The notes under the pieces are model-generated. The model searched no databases, was not told where the DNA came from, and saw only the letters and a program-made list of their open reading frames with translations. A stretch of DNA of 64,000 nucleotides from Streptomyces griseoviridis (GTDB lineage Bacteria; Actinomycetota; Actinomycetes; Streptomycetales; Streptomycetaceae): the NCBI RefSeq assembly GCF_005222485.1, contig NZ_CP029078.1, forward strand, positions 5,917,501-5,981,500, read 5' to 3'. Every line of letters begins with the position of its first letter. The stretch's first letter is position 1. Positions 33,508-41,380 of the stretch are shown in pieces. The position numbers were made by a program, and so were the translations under genes.

Positions 33508-34147
33508 CGTCACCGACGCCGCCCGGGGCGTCACCCCTCTCGTCGAGGGTGTCGCCGACACCGACGAGAACCTCAAGTCGTGGCAGACGGACCGCACCCG
33601 CGCCCCGGTCGCCACGAAGATCGTCGTGGCGGGCGGCTTCGGCGTCGGCAAGACGACGCTGGTCACCGCCGTCTCGGAGATCACGCCGTTGCAGACCGAG
33701 GCGCTGATGACCGAGGCGAGCGCGGAGACCGACGACCTCACCGCCACGCCGGGCAAGCTGACCACCACCGTGGCCATGGACTTCGGCCGCATCACGCTCG
33801 ACGACGACCTGGTGCTCTACCTGTTCGGCACGCCGGGCCAGCAGCGGTTCTGGTTCATGTGGGACGACCTGGTGCGCGGCGCGATCGGCGCCGTCGTGCT
33901 GGCCGACACCCGCCGCCTGAAGGACTGCTTCCCGGCGCTCGACTACTTCGAGAGCTGCGGGCTGCCGTACGTCGTCGCCGTCAACCACTTCGACGGCAGC
34001 GAGCTGTTCCGGCCCGAGGACGTGCGGGAGGCGTTGACGATCCCCGCCCGCGTCCCTGTCATGATCATGGATGCCCGGCGCCGGATCTCGGCCATCGAGA
34101 CCCTGCTCGCCCTCGTGGCCCACGCGCTCGAGGAGACCCCCGAGTAG
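33488..34147 (+). CDS. conservon small GTPase (CvnD)
   Basis: The product has 219 residues. It is a MglA/Ras-like ATP/GTP-binding protein: G1 loop VAGGFGVGKTTLVTAV near residue 47, the G3-like LYLFGTPGQQRFWFMWDDLVRGA, and VAVNHFDGSE as the NKxD-type specificity loop (here NHFD). It completes the conservon set and is the switch of the membrane complex. The GTG start lies inside the end of cvnC. The following flavoprotein gene begins 81 bp later and may share the transcript. Confidence 0.93.
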   Translation: MDSVVSDVTDAARGVTPLVEGVADTDENLKSWQTDRTRAPVATKIVVAGGFGVGKTTLVTAVSEITPLQTEALMTEASAETDDLTATPGKLTTTVAMDFGRITLDDDLVLYLFGTPGQQRFWFMWDDLVRGAIGAVVLADTRRLKDCFPALDYFESCGLPYVVAVNHFDGSELFRPEDVREALTIPARVPVMIMDARRRISAIETLLALVAHALEETPE

Positions 34148-34228
34148 CCGAGCGGTCCCGGGCCGCCCCGAGCGGTCCTGGCAGCCCGACCGTCCCGCCC
34201 TCGTCAGCCCGGTAGGAGACACCACCGC

Positions 34229-35482
34229 ATGCGGAAGATACTCGTCGTGGGAGCCGGCCAGTCCGGACTCCAACTCGCCCTCGGACTCCTGTCGAACGGG
34301 TACGAGGTCACCCTGATGTCCAACCGGACGGCGGACGAGATCCGCACCGGCCGGGTCATGTCGACGCAGTGCATGTTCCACACCGCGCTCCAGCACGAGC
34401 GCGACCTCCAGCTGAACTTCTGGGAGTCCCAGGCCCCGCGGATCGAGGGCCTCGGCGTCTCGGTCGCCGCCCCCGGCTCCTTCGACCCCGGCCCCTCGCA
34501 GCGCGCGATCGACTGGGTCGGCAGGCTCGACGGCTACGCCCAGTCGGTCGACCAGCGGGTCAAGATGGCCGGCTGGATGGAGACGTTCGCGCAGCGCGGC
34601 GGCCAACTCGTCATCCACGGCGCGGCCGTCTCCGACCTCGACTACTTCTCCCGCGCCTACGACCTGGTCCTGGTCTCGGCGGGCAAGGGCGAGCTGGTCT
34701 CCATGTTCGGCCGGGACGCGGCCCGTTCGCCGTACAGCGAGCCGCAGCGCGCCCTCGCCGTGTCGTACGTGCACGGCCTGGGCCCGCGTCCCGAGCACCC
34801 GGAGTTCGACGCGGTCCGCTGCAACCTGGTGCCCGGCGTCGGCGAGTTGTTCGTGATGCCGACGCTGACCACCTCGGGCCGCGCCGACATCCTGTTCTGG
34901 GAGGGCGTACCCGGCGGCCCGCTGGACGCCTTCGCCGGCGTCAAGGACCCGAACGAGCACCTCGCCCTGACCCTCGACCTGATGAAGACGTTCACGCCCT
35001 GGGAGCACGACCGCGCCACGAAGGCCGAACTGACCGACGCGGGCGGGGTTTTGGCGGGACGGTACGCGCCGACCGTGCGCAACCCGATCGGCCGGCTGCC
35101 CGGCGGCGGCCTGGTCCTGGGTGTCGCCGACGTCGTCGTCGCCAACGACCCGATCACCGGGCAGGGCTCCAACTCCGCGTCCAAGTGCGCCGCCGCGTAC
35201 CTCGCGTCGATCCTGGAGCACGGCGACAGGGAGTTCGACGAAACCTTCATGCAGGCGACGTTCGACCGCTACTGGGAGACCGCGCGGCACGTCACCAAGT
35301 GGACCAACGCGATGCTGTCGCCGCCCCCGGAGCACGTCCTGAACCTGATCGGCGCGGCCGGCCAACTCCAGCCCGCCGCCGACCGGTTCGCCAACGGCTT
35401 CGACAACCCGGCGGACTTCGAGAACTTCTTCTACGAGCCCGAGAAGACGAACGCGTACCTGGCTTCGCTGACCGGCGCGTAA
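34229..35482 (+). CDS. styrene monooxygenase-like FAD-dependent oxidoreductase
   Basis: The protein has 417 residues. It opens with a FAD/NAD Rossmann motif, MRKILVVGAGQSGLQLALGL, and GYEVTLMSNRTADEIRTGRVMSTQCMF, a sequence like StyA. Later motifs are DLVLVSAGKGELVSMF and GGGLVLGVADVVVANDPITGQGSNSASKCAAAYL, the second FAD contact. Such enzymes epoxidise or hydroxylate using FADH2 from a separate StyB reductase; no reductase gene is in the window. It follows a complete conservon, some of which carry P450 genes as effectors. The substrate is unknown. Confidence 0.85.
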   Translation: MRKILVVGAGQSGLQLALGLLSNGYEVTLMSNRTADEIRTGRVMSTQCMFHTALQHERDLQLNFWESQAPRIEGLGVSVAAPGSFDPGPSQRAIDWVGRLDGYAQSVDQRVKMAGWMETFAQRGGQLVIHGAAVSDLDYFSRAYDLVLVSAGKGELVSMFGRDAARSPYSEPQRALAVSYVHGLGPRPEHPEFDAVRCNLVPGVGELFVMPTLTTSGRADILFWEGVPGGPLDAFAGVKDPNEHLALTLDLMKTFTPWEHDRATKAELTDAGGVLAGRYAPTVRNPIGRLPGGGLVLGVADVVVANDPITGQGSNSASKCAAAYLASILEHGDREFDETFMQATFDRYWETARHVTKWTNAMLSPPPEHVLNLIGAAGQLQPAADRFANGFDNPADFENFFYEPEKTNAYLASLTGA

Positions 35483-35491
35483 CCGCCGCCG

Positions 35492-36643
35492 TCAGGCGGC
35501 CGGGTCCGGGCGCACCGCCCCCAGGATCGGATGGATCGCCATCGGCGAGATCATCACCTGCTCGCCCGTCCTGGGGGCCTGGACCACCTTCCCCTCACCC
35601 AGGTACAGCGCCACATGCGTCGCCTCGGGGAAGTAGACCACCAGGTCACCCGGGCGCAGCTCGGTGAGCGGGATGTGCCGCAGCCGGGCCCACTGCTCCT
35701 CGCTGGTGCGCGGGATCGGGACGCCCGCGTGCTCCCACGCCTTCGACGTCAGACCCGAGCAGTCGTACGTCTCGGGCCCCTCCGCGCCCCACTCGTAGTC
35801 CTTCCCGAGCTGGCGCAGCGCGTAGTCGATCGCCCGGTCGCCCTGCCCCGACGGCCTGCGGACGGTGCTCAGGGCGCCGGATGTCACCAGCTTCCGCTGC
35901 TCCCGGTCGACGCCCCGCCGCTCGAACTCCGCCAGCGCGGTGAGCTGCCCGGGGGTGAGGGCGGCGAGCAGGGCCTCCACGTCCCGGAGGCCGCGTTGGA
36001 CGCCCTCGCGGTCCTTCTCCTGCCGGTCGGCCAGCGCGACCTGGTCGTCCAGGGCCTTGCGGGCCTTGCGGGCCAGTTCGGCCGCCTTCTTCGCGTCACC
36101 GCTCACCCGGCCCAGCGTCTCGGCGCGCTCCCTTGCCACCTGGCCGATGACATGGCCCTGGTCGAGGGCCTGCTGCGGGTCGTGCGCCAGGAGCAGCCGC
36201 AGATAGGGGGAGAGGCCCGAGCTGCCCTGGTACTGCTGCCGGGCGAGCCGGCCCGCCGCGCCCTTGCTGTCGCGCAACGTCAGCCTGGCGCGGGCCAGTT
36301 CGCCGTCCAGCCGGGCCACCTCGGCCCGCCCGCGCTTCAGCCGCTCGGCGGTGGCGTTGTAGGTCTCGGTGGCCTGCTCGGCCTTGCGGTACAGCTCCTG
36401 AAGCTCTGTCAGCAGCTCGGCGACGGAACGGTTTCCGGGCGCCGCCGCGCTCTCGCCCTCCGGGCCCGGGGCGGTGGCGCCGTCCGTCCCGGCGTCGGAG
36501 GGGGCGTTTGTCGCGGCGGGGGAGGGGGCGTCGGTGGTGAGGCGGGTGCCGCCCGGGTCGGGGGCGGCCGCCGCCGGCAGCGGAGCGAGGAGCGCGCCGG
36601 CCGTCGCCGCCGTACAGACCAGGCGCAGAAGCCTTCCTGACAC
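35492..36643 (-). CDS. secreted NlpC/P60 peptidoglycan endopeptidase with coiled-coil N-domain
   Basis: The protein has 383 residues. It has a signal peptide (VCTAATAGALLAPLPAAAA), then a disordered Pro/Thr/Gly stretch, a coiled coil (VAELLTELQELYRKAEQATETYNATAERLKRGRAEVARLDGELARAR, cut here for length) to about residue 220, and a C-terminal C40 domain: catalytic Cys in YDCSGLTSKAWEHAG and His in EATHVALYLGEGKVVQAPRTGE. The enzyme cuts gamma-D-glutamyl to diaminopimelate bonds of the wall. The N-terminal part resembles the RipA/YgiM-like regulatory coiled coil that holds such hydrolases inactive. It converges with the StyA-like gene, only 9 bp apart. Confidence 0.9.
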   Translation of the reverse strand: MSGRLLRLVCTAATAGALLAPLPAAAAPDPGGTRLTTDAPSPAATNAPSDAGTDGATAPGPEGESAAAPGNRSVAELLTELQELYRKAEQATETYNATAERLKRGRAEVARLDGELARARLTLRDSKGAAGRLARQQYQGSSGLSPYLRLLLAHDPQQALDQGHVIGQVARERAETLGRVSGDAKKAAELARKARKALDDQVALADRQEKDREGVQRGLRDVEALLAALTPGQLTALAEFERRGVDREQRKLVTSGALSTVRRPSGQGDRAIDYALRQLGKDYEWGAEGPETYDCSGLTSKAWEHAGVPIPRTSEEQWARLRHIPLTELRPGDLVVYFPEATHVALYLGEGKVVQAPRTGEQVMISPMAIHPILGAVRPDPAA

Positions 36644-36744
36644 GTCATCACCTCCGGTGCGCAGCGGCCCGTCCGCTCCGCATCGCGAGCATCAGGCGGG
36701 CCGGCCCGTTCCGCGCGCCGGGTGGGCGGTTCGGCCCAACCGGG

Positions 36745-37077
36745 TCACCCGTCGGTGTCGTCCCGCGCGGAGCCCGGCGCGGCGTCCCCGCGTCCGTCCG
36801 GCCTGGACCACGGCCACTTCAGGCCGCCGCCCTTCCTGCCCTCCGGGTCGAACACGTACTTCCAGCCCTGCGGGACGCCCAGCCGTCTGCTGTGGCCGCG
36901 CGGGACCCGGCGGTAGACCAGCACGGTGGGCGGGCCGCCGGCCGCGTCGGGGACGGGGATGCGGTAGGTCTTGGGCGGATGCCCGGTCGGGCCCAGCAGC
37001 ACGGGCAGCGCCCGGCCGTCCATGGGGCCGCCCTCGAAGGGGGTGTCCTGTCTCTTCACGGCACCAGTGTCAGACAT
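36745..37077 (-). CDS. hypothetical protein, 110 residues
   Basis: I do not recognise a function. Visible pieces are QDTPFEGGPMDGRALPVLLGPTGHPPKTYRIPVPDAAGGPPTVLVYRR, a compact beta-rich domain, and RLGVPQGWKYVFDPEG, then a charged Gly/Asp tail. Proteins with this opening are common in Streptomyces. Its ATG sits 8 bp inside the end of the TetR gene, indicating coupling to it. The gap of about 100 bp on the other side belongs to the NlpC/P60 promoter. Confidence 0.65.
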   Translation of the reverse strand: MSDTGAVKRQDTPFEGGPMDGRALPVLLGPTGHPPKTYRIPVPDAAGGPPTVLVYRRVPRGHSRRLGVPQGWKYVFDPEGRKGGGLKWPWSRPDGRGDAAPGSARDDTDG

Positions 37078-37723
37078 CCCCGGCCAGCGCGTGCACCAGC
37101 GCGGCGGTCTGCGGGTCCCGGGCGGCGGTCGCCGTCAGGACGGCCGCGAACTGGTCGACCAGCCAGTCCCGCAACTCGTCGAGCGGCGGCTGCTTCCCCT
37201 CGTCGAGCCAGATCAGCGACGCCGCCTCGACGGCGGTGATCCACACCCGTACGGTCATCCGCAGCCGGGGCCCGGGGTCGGTGGCGTCCAGGTGGCGGAG
37301 GATGTGCTCGGCCGCGGCCCGGCGGACGCCGTCCACGATGGCTGTCGTGCGGGACGTCCCGACGACGCTGCCGCCCTGGAGCAGCGCGCTGAACCCGGCG
37401 TCGTGCTGGTCGACGAAGGCTAGGTAGCGGTCGAGGGCGCGGCCGAGCCGGCTCAGCAGCGGGCCCTCGCGCGGCTCGTCGAAGCAGTGCCGCAGCTCGT
37501 CCGCGGCGGACCGCAGGGCGGCCTCGTACAGCTGCTGCTTGCCGCCGGGGAAGTACCGGTACACCAGGGGCCTCGACACCCCGGCCGCCTCCGCCACGTC
37601 GTCGAGCGAGACGTCCTCGGGGGCGCGGTGCGCGAAGAGGCCGAGCGCGGCGTCGAGGAGCTGGCTGCGGCGTTCCTCGACGCTGAGGCGGCGGTAGGCG
37701 GGGGTCGGGGCCGAGGACGTCAT
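37070..37723 (-). CDS. TetR-family transcriptional regulator
   Basis: The product has 217 residues. The N-terminal HTH is RRSQLLDAALGLFAHRAPEDVSLDDVAEAAGVSRPLVYRYFPGGKQQLYEAAL (shown in part), typical of TetR with an arginine-rich start. The C-terminal ligand domain is helical (EHILRHLDATDPGPRLRMTVRVWITAVEAASLIWLDEGK). It lies 34 bp downstream of the diiron oxygenase gene on the same strand, so it probably regulates that gene and itself. The ligand is unknown. Confidence 0.9.
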   Translation of the reverse strand: MTSSAPTPAYRRLSVEERRSQLLDAALGLFAHRAPEDVSLDDVAEAAGVSRPLVYRYFPGGKQQLYEAALRSAADELRHCFDEPREGPLLSRLGRALDRYLAFVDQHDAGFSALLQGGSVVGTSRTTAIVDGVRRAAAEHILRHLDATDPGPRLRMTVRVWITAVEAASLIWLDEGKQPPLDELRDWLVDQFAAVLTATAARDPQTAALVHALAGDV

Positions 37724-37757
37724 GCTCCGCAGCGTAACCGGCCCCCCCGCCCGCCAC

Positions 37758-38696
37758 CTATGCCAGCAGCCCGGACGCCTTCCAGAGCCGGCGGCCCACC
37801 CCGCGCAGCACGCCGATGTCGTCGAGGAAGTCGGTCAGCCGCTGGGAGCCGCTCTGCATGACCTCCCTGCGGTGGCCGCTGGCCTTCACCTGCGCCATGG
37901 CCTCGCGCCGGTCCAGCCCGACGTTCGTGTACACCTCGGGGTTGACGAAGGCCACCGAGAAGACCCGGGCGAACTCGCCCGAGGTGACCCGGGTGAACTC
38001 CTGCGACCACTTCGGGGCCGTCACCATCTGCCGCCGCAGCTCCTCACGGGCATACCTGACGTGCCGGGCCTCCTCGACGACATGGATGCGGGTGACCCCG
38101 CGGACCAGGGGCTGCACCCGCTCGTCGGGGAAGGTCAGCCGCTGCATCCAGTCGAGGACCTCCTCGCCCAGCAGGGTCGCGGTGAAGGAGCCCGGGGTGG
38201 TCGAGATGGTCTTGAACAGCCGGCCCAGGTTCTGGTGGACCCGGCTCACCGGGTACCAGGGGGTGTCGCCGCGCGAGATCAGCCGCGCGAACATCTTGGA
38301 GTGCCGGCACTCGTCCTCGATCTCGGTGAGCGCGTACCGCACGTGCGCGCTGGTCGCCGACTTGTCGTAGATGTGCCGGACCAGCAGCTGCATCAGGATC
38401 AGCTCGAACCAGATGCCGAGGGAGGCGAGCGCGGCGGCCTCGTGCTGGGAGAGGAGGATGCGCTGCTCCTCGCTCATCCGCTTCCACATCGGGGTGTCGT
38501 ACAGCGACACCAGCTCCGGCGGCCAGAACCACTTGCCCTCCTCGAAGGGCGCGTCCCAGTCGAGCTCCTTGTCGGGGTCGAACGAGTGCTTGGCGGATGA
38601 GGCGAGCAGCCGCTCGGCCACCTGCTCGCGGTCCTTGAGCAGACCGAGCGCGTCGCGCAGCCCCTCCAGCGCCTCGGTTTCCGTCAGGGTCGTCAT
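37758..38696 (-). CDS. AurF-like diiron oxygenase
   Basis: The protein has 312 residues and belongs to the p-aminobenzoate N-oxygenase (AurF) family. The metal-binding motifs are EIEDECRHSKMFARL and IHVVEEARHVRYAREEL, the two ExxxH-type clusters that bind the di-iron centre, with further Glu in LLSQHEAAALA and TLLGEEVLDW. AurF oxidises aryl amines to nitro compounds; members of this group outside antibiotic clusters have unknown substrates. It is paired with a TetR repressor. No biosynthetic genes flank it, so the natural role is unclear. Confidence 0.87.
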   Translation of the reverse strand: MTTLTETEALEGLRDALGLLKDREQVAERLLASSAKHSFDPDKELDWDAPFEEGKWFWPPELVSLYDTPMWKRMSEEQRILLSQHEAAALASLGIWFELILMQLLVRHIYDKSATSAHVRYALTEIEDECRHSKMFARLISRGDTPWYPVSRVHQNLGRLFKTISTTPGSFTATLLGEEVLDWMQRLTFPDERVQPLVRGVTRIHVVEEARHVRYAREELRRQMVTAPKWSQEFTRVTSGEFARVFSVAFVNPEVYTNVGLDRREAMAQVKASGHRREVMQSGSQRLTDFLDDIGVLRGVGRRLWKASGLLA

Positions 38697-38846
38697 GGTT
38701 CTCCCACCTTGTTACCCGGGGTCACATCCACCGACTCTTATGAGACTGCTTGTCAGCAAGGCCGTCAATCCCCTGGGCGCGACGAGTTGCGCCGGGCGCC
38801 GCCCGCGGGTGGGCGGGCTTTCGCCCCGATGCAGTAGCGTTTCAGC

Positions 38847-39800
38847 GTGTCCATGCCGCCATCGCCACAGAACCCGCACGGCCAACAGTCGCCGTCCCAG
38901 GGCCCGCACGGCCAACAGCCGCCGCCCCAGGGCCCGTACGGCCAGCAGCCTCCGCAGCCCCCGTACGGCCAACCGCCCCAGCAGAACCCCTACGGCCAGC
39001 AGCCCCCGCCGCCCGGCCCCGGCCCCTACGCCCAACAGCCCCCGCAGCAGGGCCCGTACCCGCCCCCGCCGGGACAACAGCCCTACGGCGCGGGCCCCTA
39101 CCCGCAGCAGCAGCCGCCCTACGGCTGGGGCGCCCCGATGGCGCCGCCGCCCAAGAAGCGGCGCACCGGGCTCATCCTCGGCATCGTCGGCGGGGTGGTC
39201 GGACTCGTCGTGGTGGGCGTCGTCGTGCTCGCGATGATCGGCTCGAAGGTCGTCAACAGCGGCTTCCCCGAAGCCGAGTTCGTGCTCGCCCTGCCCAAGA
39301 CGCTGGTCGACGAGAGCTACCAGCTCTCCGAGGACCTCTCGCGGTCCGAGGGCCAGAAGATCGTCGACGAGGCGGACGGCTCCTGGGACGCCAAGGTCGA
39401 CGGGGCCGCCGTCGGCCGCTACAGCCTCGGCGGCGACGAGACCAAGGGCACCCTCGTGGTCTCCGGCATGTACGGCCGGTTCAAGAACACCGACCTGGCC
39501 CGGAAGAACATGATGAAGGGCGCCGCCCAGGGCGCGGGCGCCAAGGTGGCCGTCCCCCCCAAGGACTTCCACCCCGAGGGCGCGGACGGCCTCACGGTCA
39601 CCTGCGAGGTCCTCACCCAGACCCAGGCCGGCACCGAACTGACCCTCCCGATCTGCGGCTGGGCCGACGAGAACACCGGCGCCTCGATCGCCGAGGTCAC
39701 CGCCGACACCGTCGTCAAGGACCCGGCCGACATCGACCTCGCCAAGGCCGCCGCCACCACCCTCAAGGTTCGCTCGGAGATACGCAAGGCGATCGACTGA
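38847..39800 (+). CDS. proline-rich single-pass membrane protein
   Basis: The product has 317 residues. The first 100 are a low-complexity Pro/Gln/Gly/Tyr domain built of units such as GPHGQQ and NPYGQQ. Residues about 107-131 (GLILGIVGGVVGLVVVGVVVLAMIG) form one membrane helix after a basic stop-transfer stretch KKRR. The remaining 180 residues are an extracellular domain with a Cys pair (VTCEVL...PICGWADENTG). This layout is common to a Streptomyces family of unknown function, and the acyl/disulfide form is likely. GTG at 38847 or ATG at 38853 may be the start. Confidence 0.75.
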   Translation: MSMPPSPQNPHGQQSPSQGPHGQQPPPQGPYGQQPPQPPYGQPPQQNPYGQQPPPPGPGPYAQQPPQQGPYPPPPGQQPYGAGPYPQQQPPYGWGAPMAPPPKKRRTGLILGIVGGVVGLVVVGVVVLAMIGSKVVNSGFPEAEFVLALPKTLVDESYQLSEDLSRSEGQKIVDEADGSWDAKVDGAAVGRYSLGGDETKGTLVVSGMYGRFKNTDLARKNMMKGAAQGAGAKVAVPPKDFHPEGADGLTVTCEVLTQTQAGTELTLPICGWADENTGASIAEVTADTVVKDPADIDLAKAAATTLKVRSEIRKAID

Positions 39801-39850
39801 GCGACGCGTGCGCCGCCGTCACGACGGCCGCGCCCGGCCATGGACCGCGC

Positions 39851-39882
39851 GGCCGGACCGGGGCCAACGCCCCGGTCCGGCC
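39851..39882. terminator. bidirectional terminator
   Basis: GGCCGGACCGGGGC (39851-39864) and GCCCCGGTCCGGCC (39869-39882) form a 14-bp perfect stem with a CAAC loop, followed by CCTTT on the plus strand. It separates the Pro-rich membrane protein and the PBP gene, which converge. Confidence 0.82.
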
Positions 39883-39913
39883 CCTTTCCGGCTACGTGCC
39901 CCCGCCCACCCCT

Positions 39914-41380
39914 TCACCGGTCCGGCGCCCTCAGCACCGCCTCCATCACCGCCCGCGCGATCGGCGCCGCCACCCCGCCGCCGGTGATCTCACCGCGGAC
40001 CGCCGACGCGTCCTCCACCACCACCGCCACCGCGACCCTCGGCCGCACGTCCCGCTCGCCCTGCGCCCACGACACGAACCAGGCGTACGGCGTACCGGAG
40101 TTGCCGACACCGTGCTGCGCGGTACCGGTCTTGCCGCCGACCACGGCACCCGGGACGGCCGCGTTGCCGCCGGTGCCCTCGGTCACCACGTCCTCCATCA
40201 ACTCCCGCATCCGCATCGCCGTCCCCGGGCTCATCACCTGCCGCGCAGACCGGGCCCCCGGCGTCCCCACCGTGTTCCCGTCGTCCGTGGTGGTCCGCTC
40301 CACCAGATAGGGCCGCCGCAGCAGCCCGTCGTCGGCGACGGCCGCCGACACCATCGCCATCTGCAACGGCGTCGCCCGGGTGTTGTACTGCCCGATCGAC
40401 GACAGCGCGAGCTGCGCCCTGTCCACCGACGTGTCGAAGGTGGAACGCGCCACCGCGAACGGCACCCGCAGCCCGCCCTCGTTGAACCCGAACGCCCGCG
40501 CCGTGGCCGCCATTCTGGCCACCCCCACCTCCACCCCCAGCTTCGCGAACACCGTGTTGCACGACCACTCGAACGCCTCCCGCACCGGGGCGTCCTCGCA
40601 GCCGTCGCCCTCGTTGGTCAGCGCGGTCGTGGTGCCGGGCAGCGTGTACGGCACGGGGGAGCGGGTCGGCGCGTCCAGGTCGGTGACCACACCGGCGTCC
40701 AGCGCGGCCGCCGCCGTCACCACCTTGAACGTCGAACCCGGCGGATACGTCTGCCGGATCGCCCGGTTGAGCATCGGCTTGTCCGGGTCCCCGTTCAGCC
40801 GCGCCCACGCCCGCCCGGTCGCCGCCGCGTTCCCCGACAGCTCCGCCGGGTCGTACGACGGCGTCGACACGAGCGCGAGGATCCGCCCCGTCGACGGGTC
40901 CACCGCGGCCACCGCGCCCTTGCGCCCCCGCAGCCCGCTGAACGCCGCCCGCTGCGCCGCCGCGTCGAGCGTCGTGACGACATCACCGCCGGGCGTCAGC
41001 CGCCGGGTCAACTCGTTCCACAGCGGGAACGGCGTCAGCAGCGGATCGGTGCCGGACAGCAGCGGGTCCGCCGCGTGCTCCAGGAACGTCGTCCCGTACA
41101 CCTGCGACGAGAACCCCGTCACCGGCGCCCACAACGGCCCGTCGCGATACGTCCGTTCGTAGCGAAGCTGCTCACCGGTGTCCCGGGAACCGGTGATCCG
41201 CTCCCGGCCCACCAGGATGTCACCGCGCGGACGCTCGTAACGGGCGATAGCGGAACGGCGGTTGGCCGGATTGTCGTCGAACCCGCGGGCCGCGAAGACC
41301 TGTACGCGGACCGCGTTGACGAGCAGCGCGACCAGCAGCAGCGCGCACAGGACCGCCGGGTGCCTGATGTACTTGGTCAC
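39914..41380 (-). CDS. class B penicillin-binding protein (transpeptidase)
   Basis: The product has 488 residues. It starts with a membrane anchor (AVLCALLLVALLVNAVRV), then the PBP dimerisation domain and the transpeptidase domain. Active-site motifs are STFK in YPPGSTFKVV (catalytic Ser), SCN in EWSCNTVF, and KTG in GGKTGTAQHG. It crosslinks peptidoglycan in the periplasm-equivalent space. Its GTG overlaps the stop of the FtsW/RodA gene by 4 bp, the classic RodA-PbpA pair. In Streptomyces such a second pair has been linked to growth or sporulation walls; which role applies here is not known. Confidence 0.93.
   Translation of the reverse strand: MTKYIRHPAVLCALLLVALLVNAVRVQVFAARGFDDNPANRRSAIARYERPRGDILVGRERITGSRDTGEQLRYERTYRDGPLWAPVTGFSSQVYGTTFLEHAADPLLSGTDPLLTPFPLWNELTRRLTPGGDVVTTLDAAAQRAAFSGLRGRKGAVAAVDPSTGRILALVSTPSYDPAELSGNAAATGRAWARLNGDPDKPMLNRAIRQTYPPGSTFKVVTAAAALDAGVVTDLDAPTRSPVPYTLPGTTTALTNEGDGCEDAPVREAFEWSCNTVFAKLGVEVGVARMAATARAFGFNEGGLRVPFAVARSTFDTSVDRAQLALSSIGQYNTRATPLQMAMVSAAVADDGLLRRPYLVERTTTDDGNTVGTPGARSARQVMSPGTAMRMRELMEDVVTEGTGGNAAVPGAVVGGKTGTAQHGVGNSGTPYAWFVSWAQGERDVRPRVAVAVVVEDASAVRGEITGGGVAAPIARAVMEAVLRAPDR

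Noticed and set aside
37758..38696. Possible natural-product cluster around the AurF-like gene
   Set aside because: No polyketide, peptide synthetase or tailoring genes lie nearby; flanks are wall and regulatory genes.
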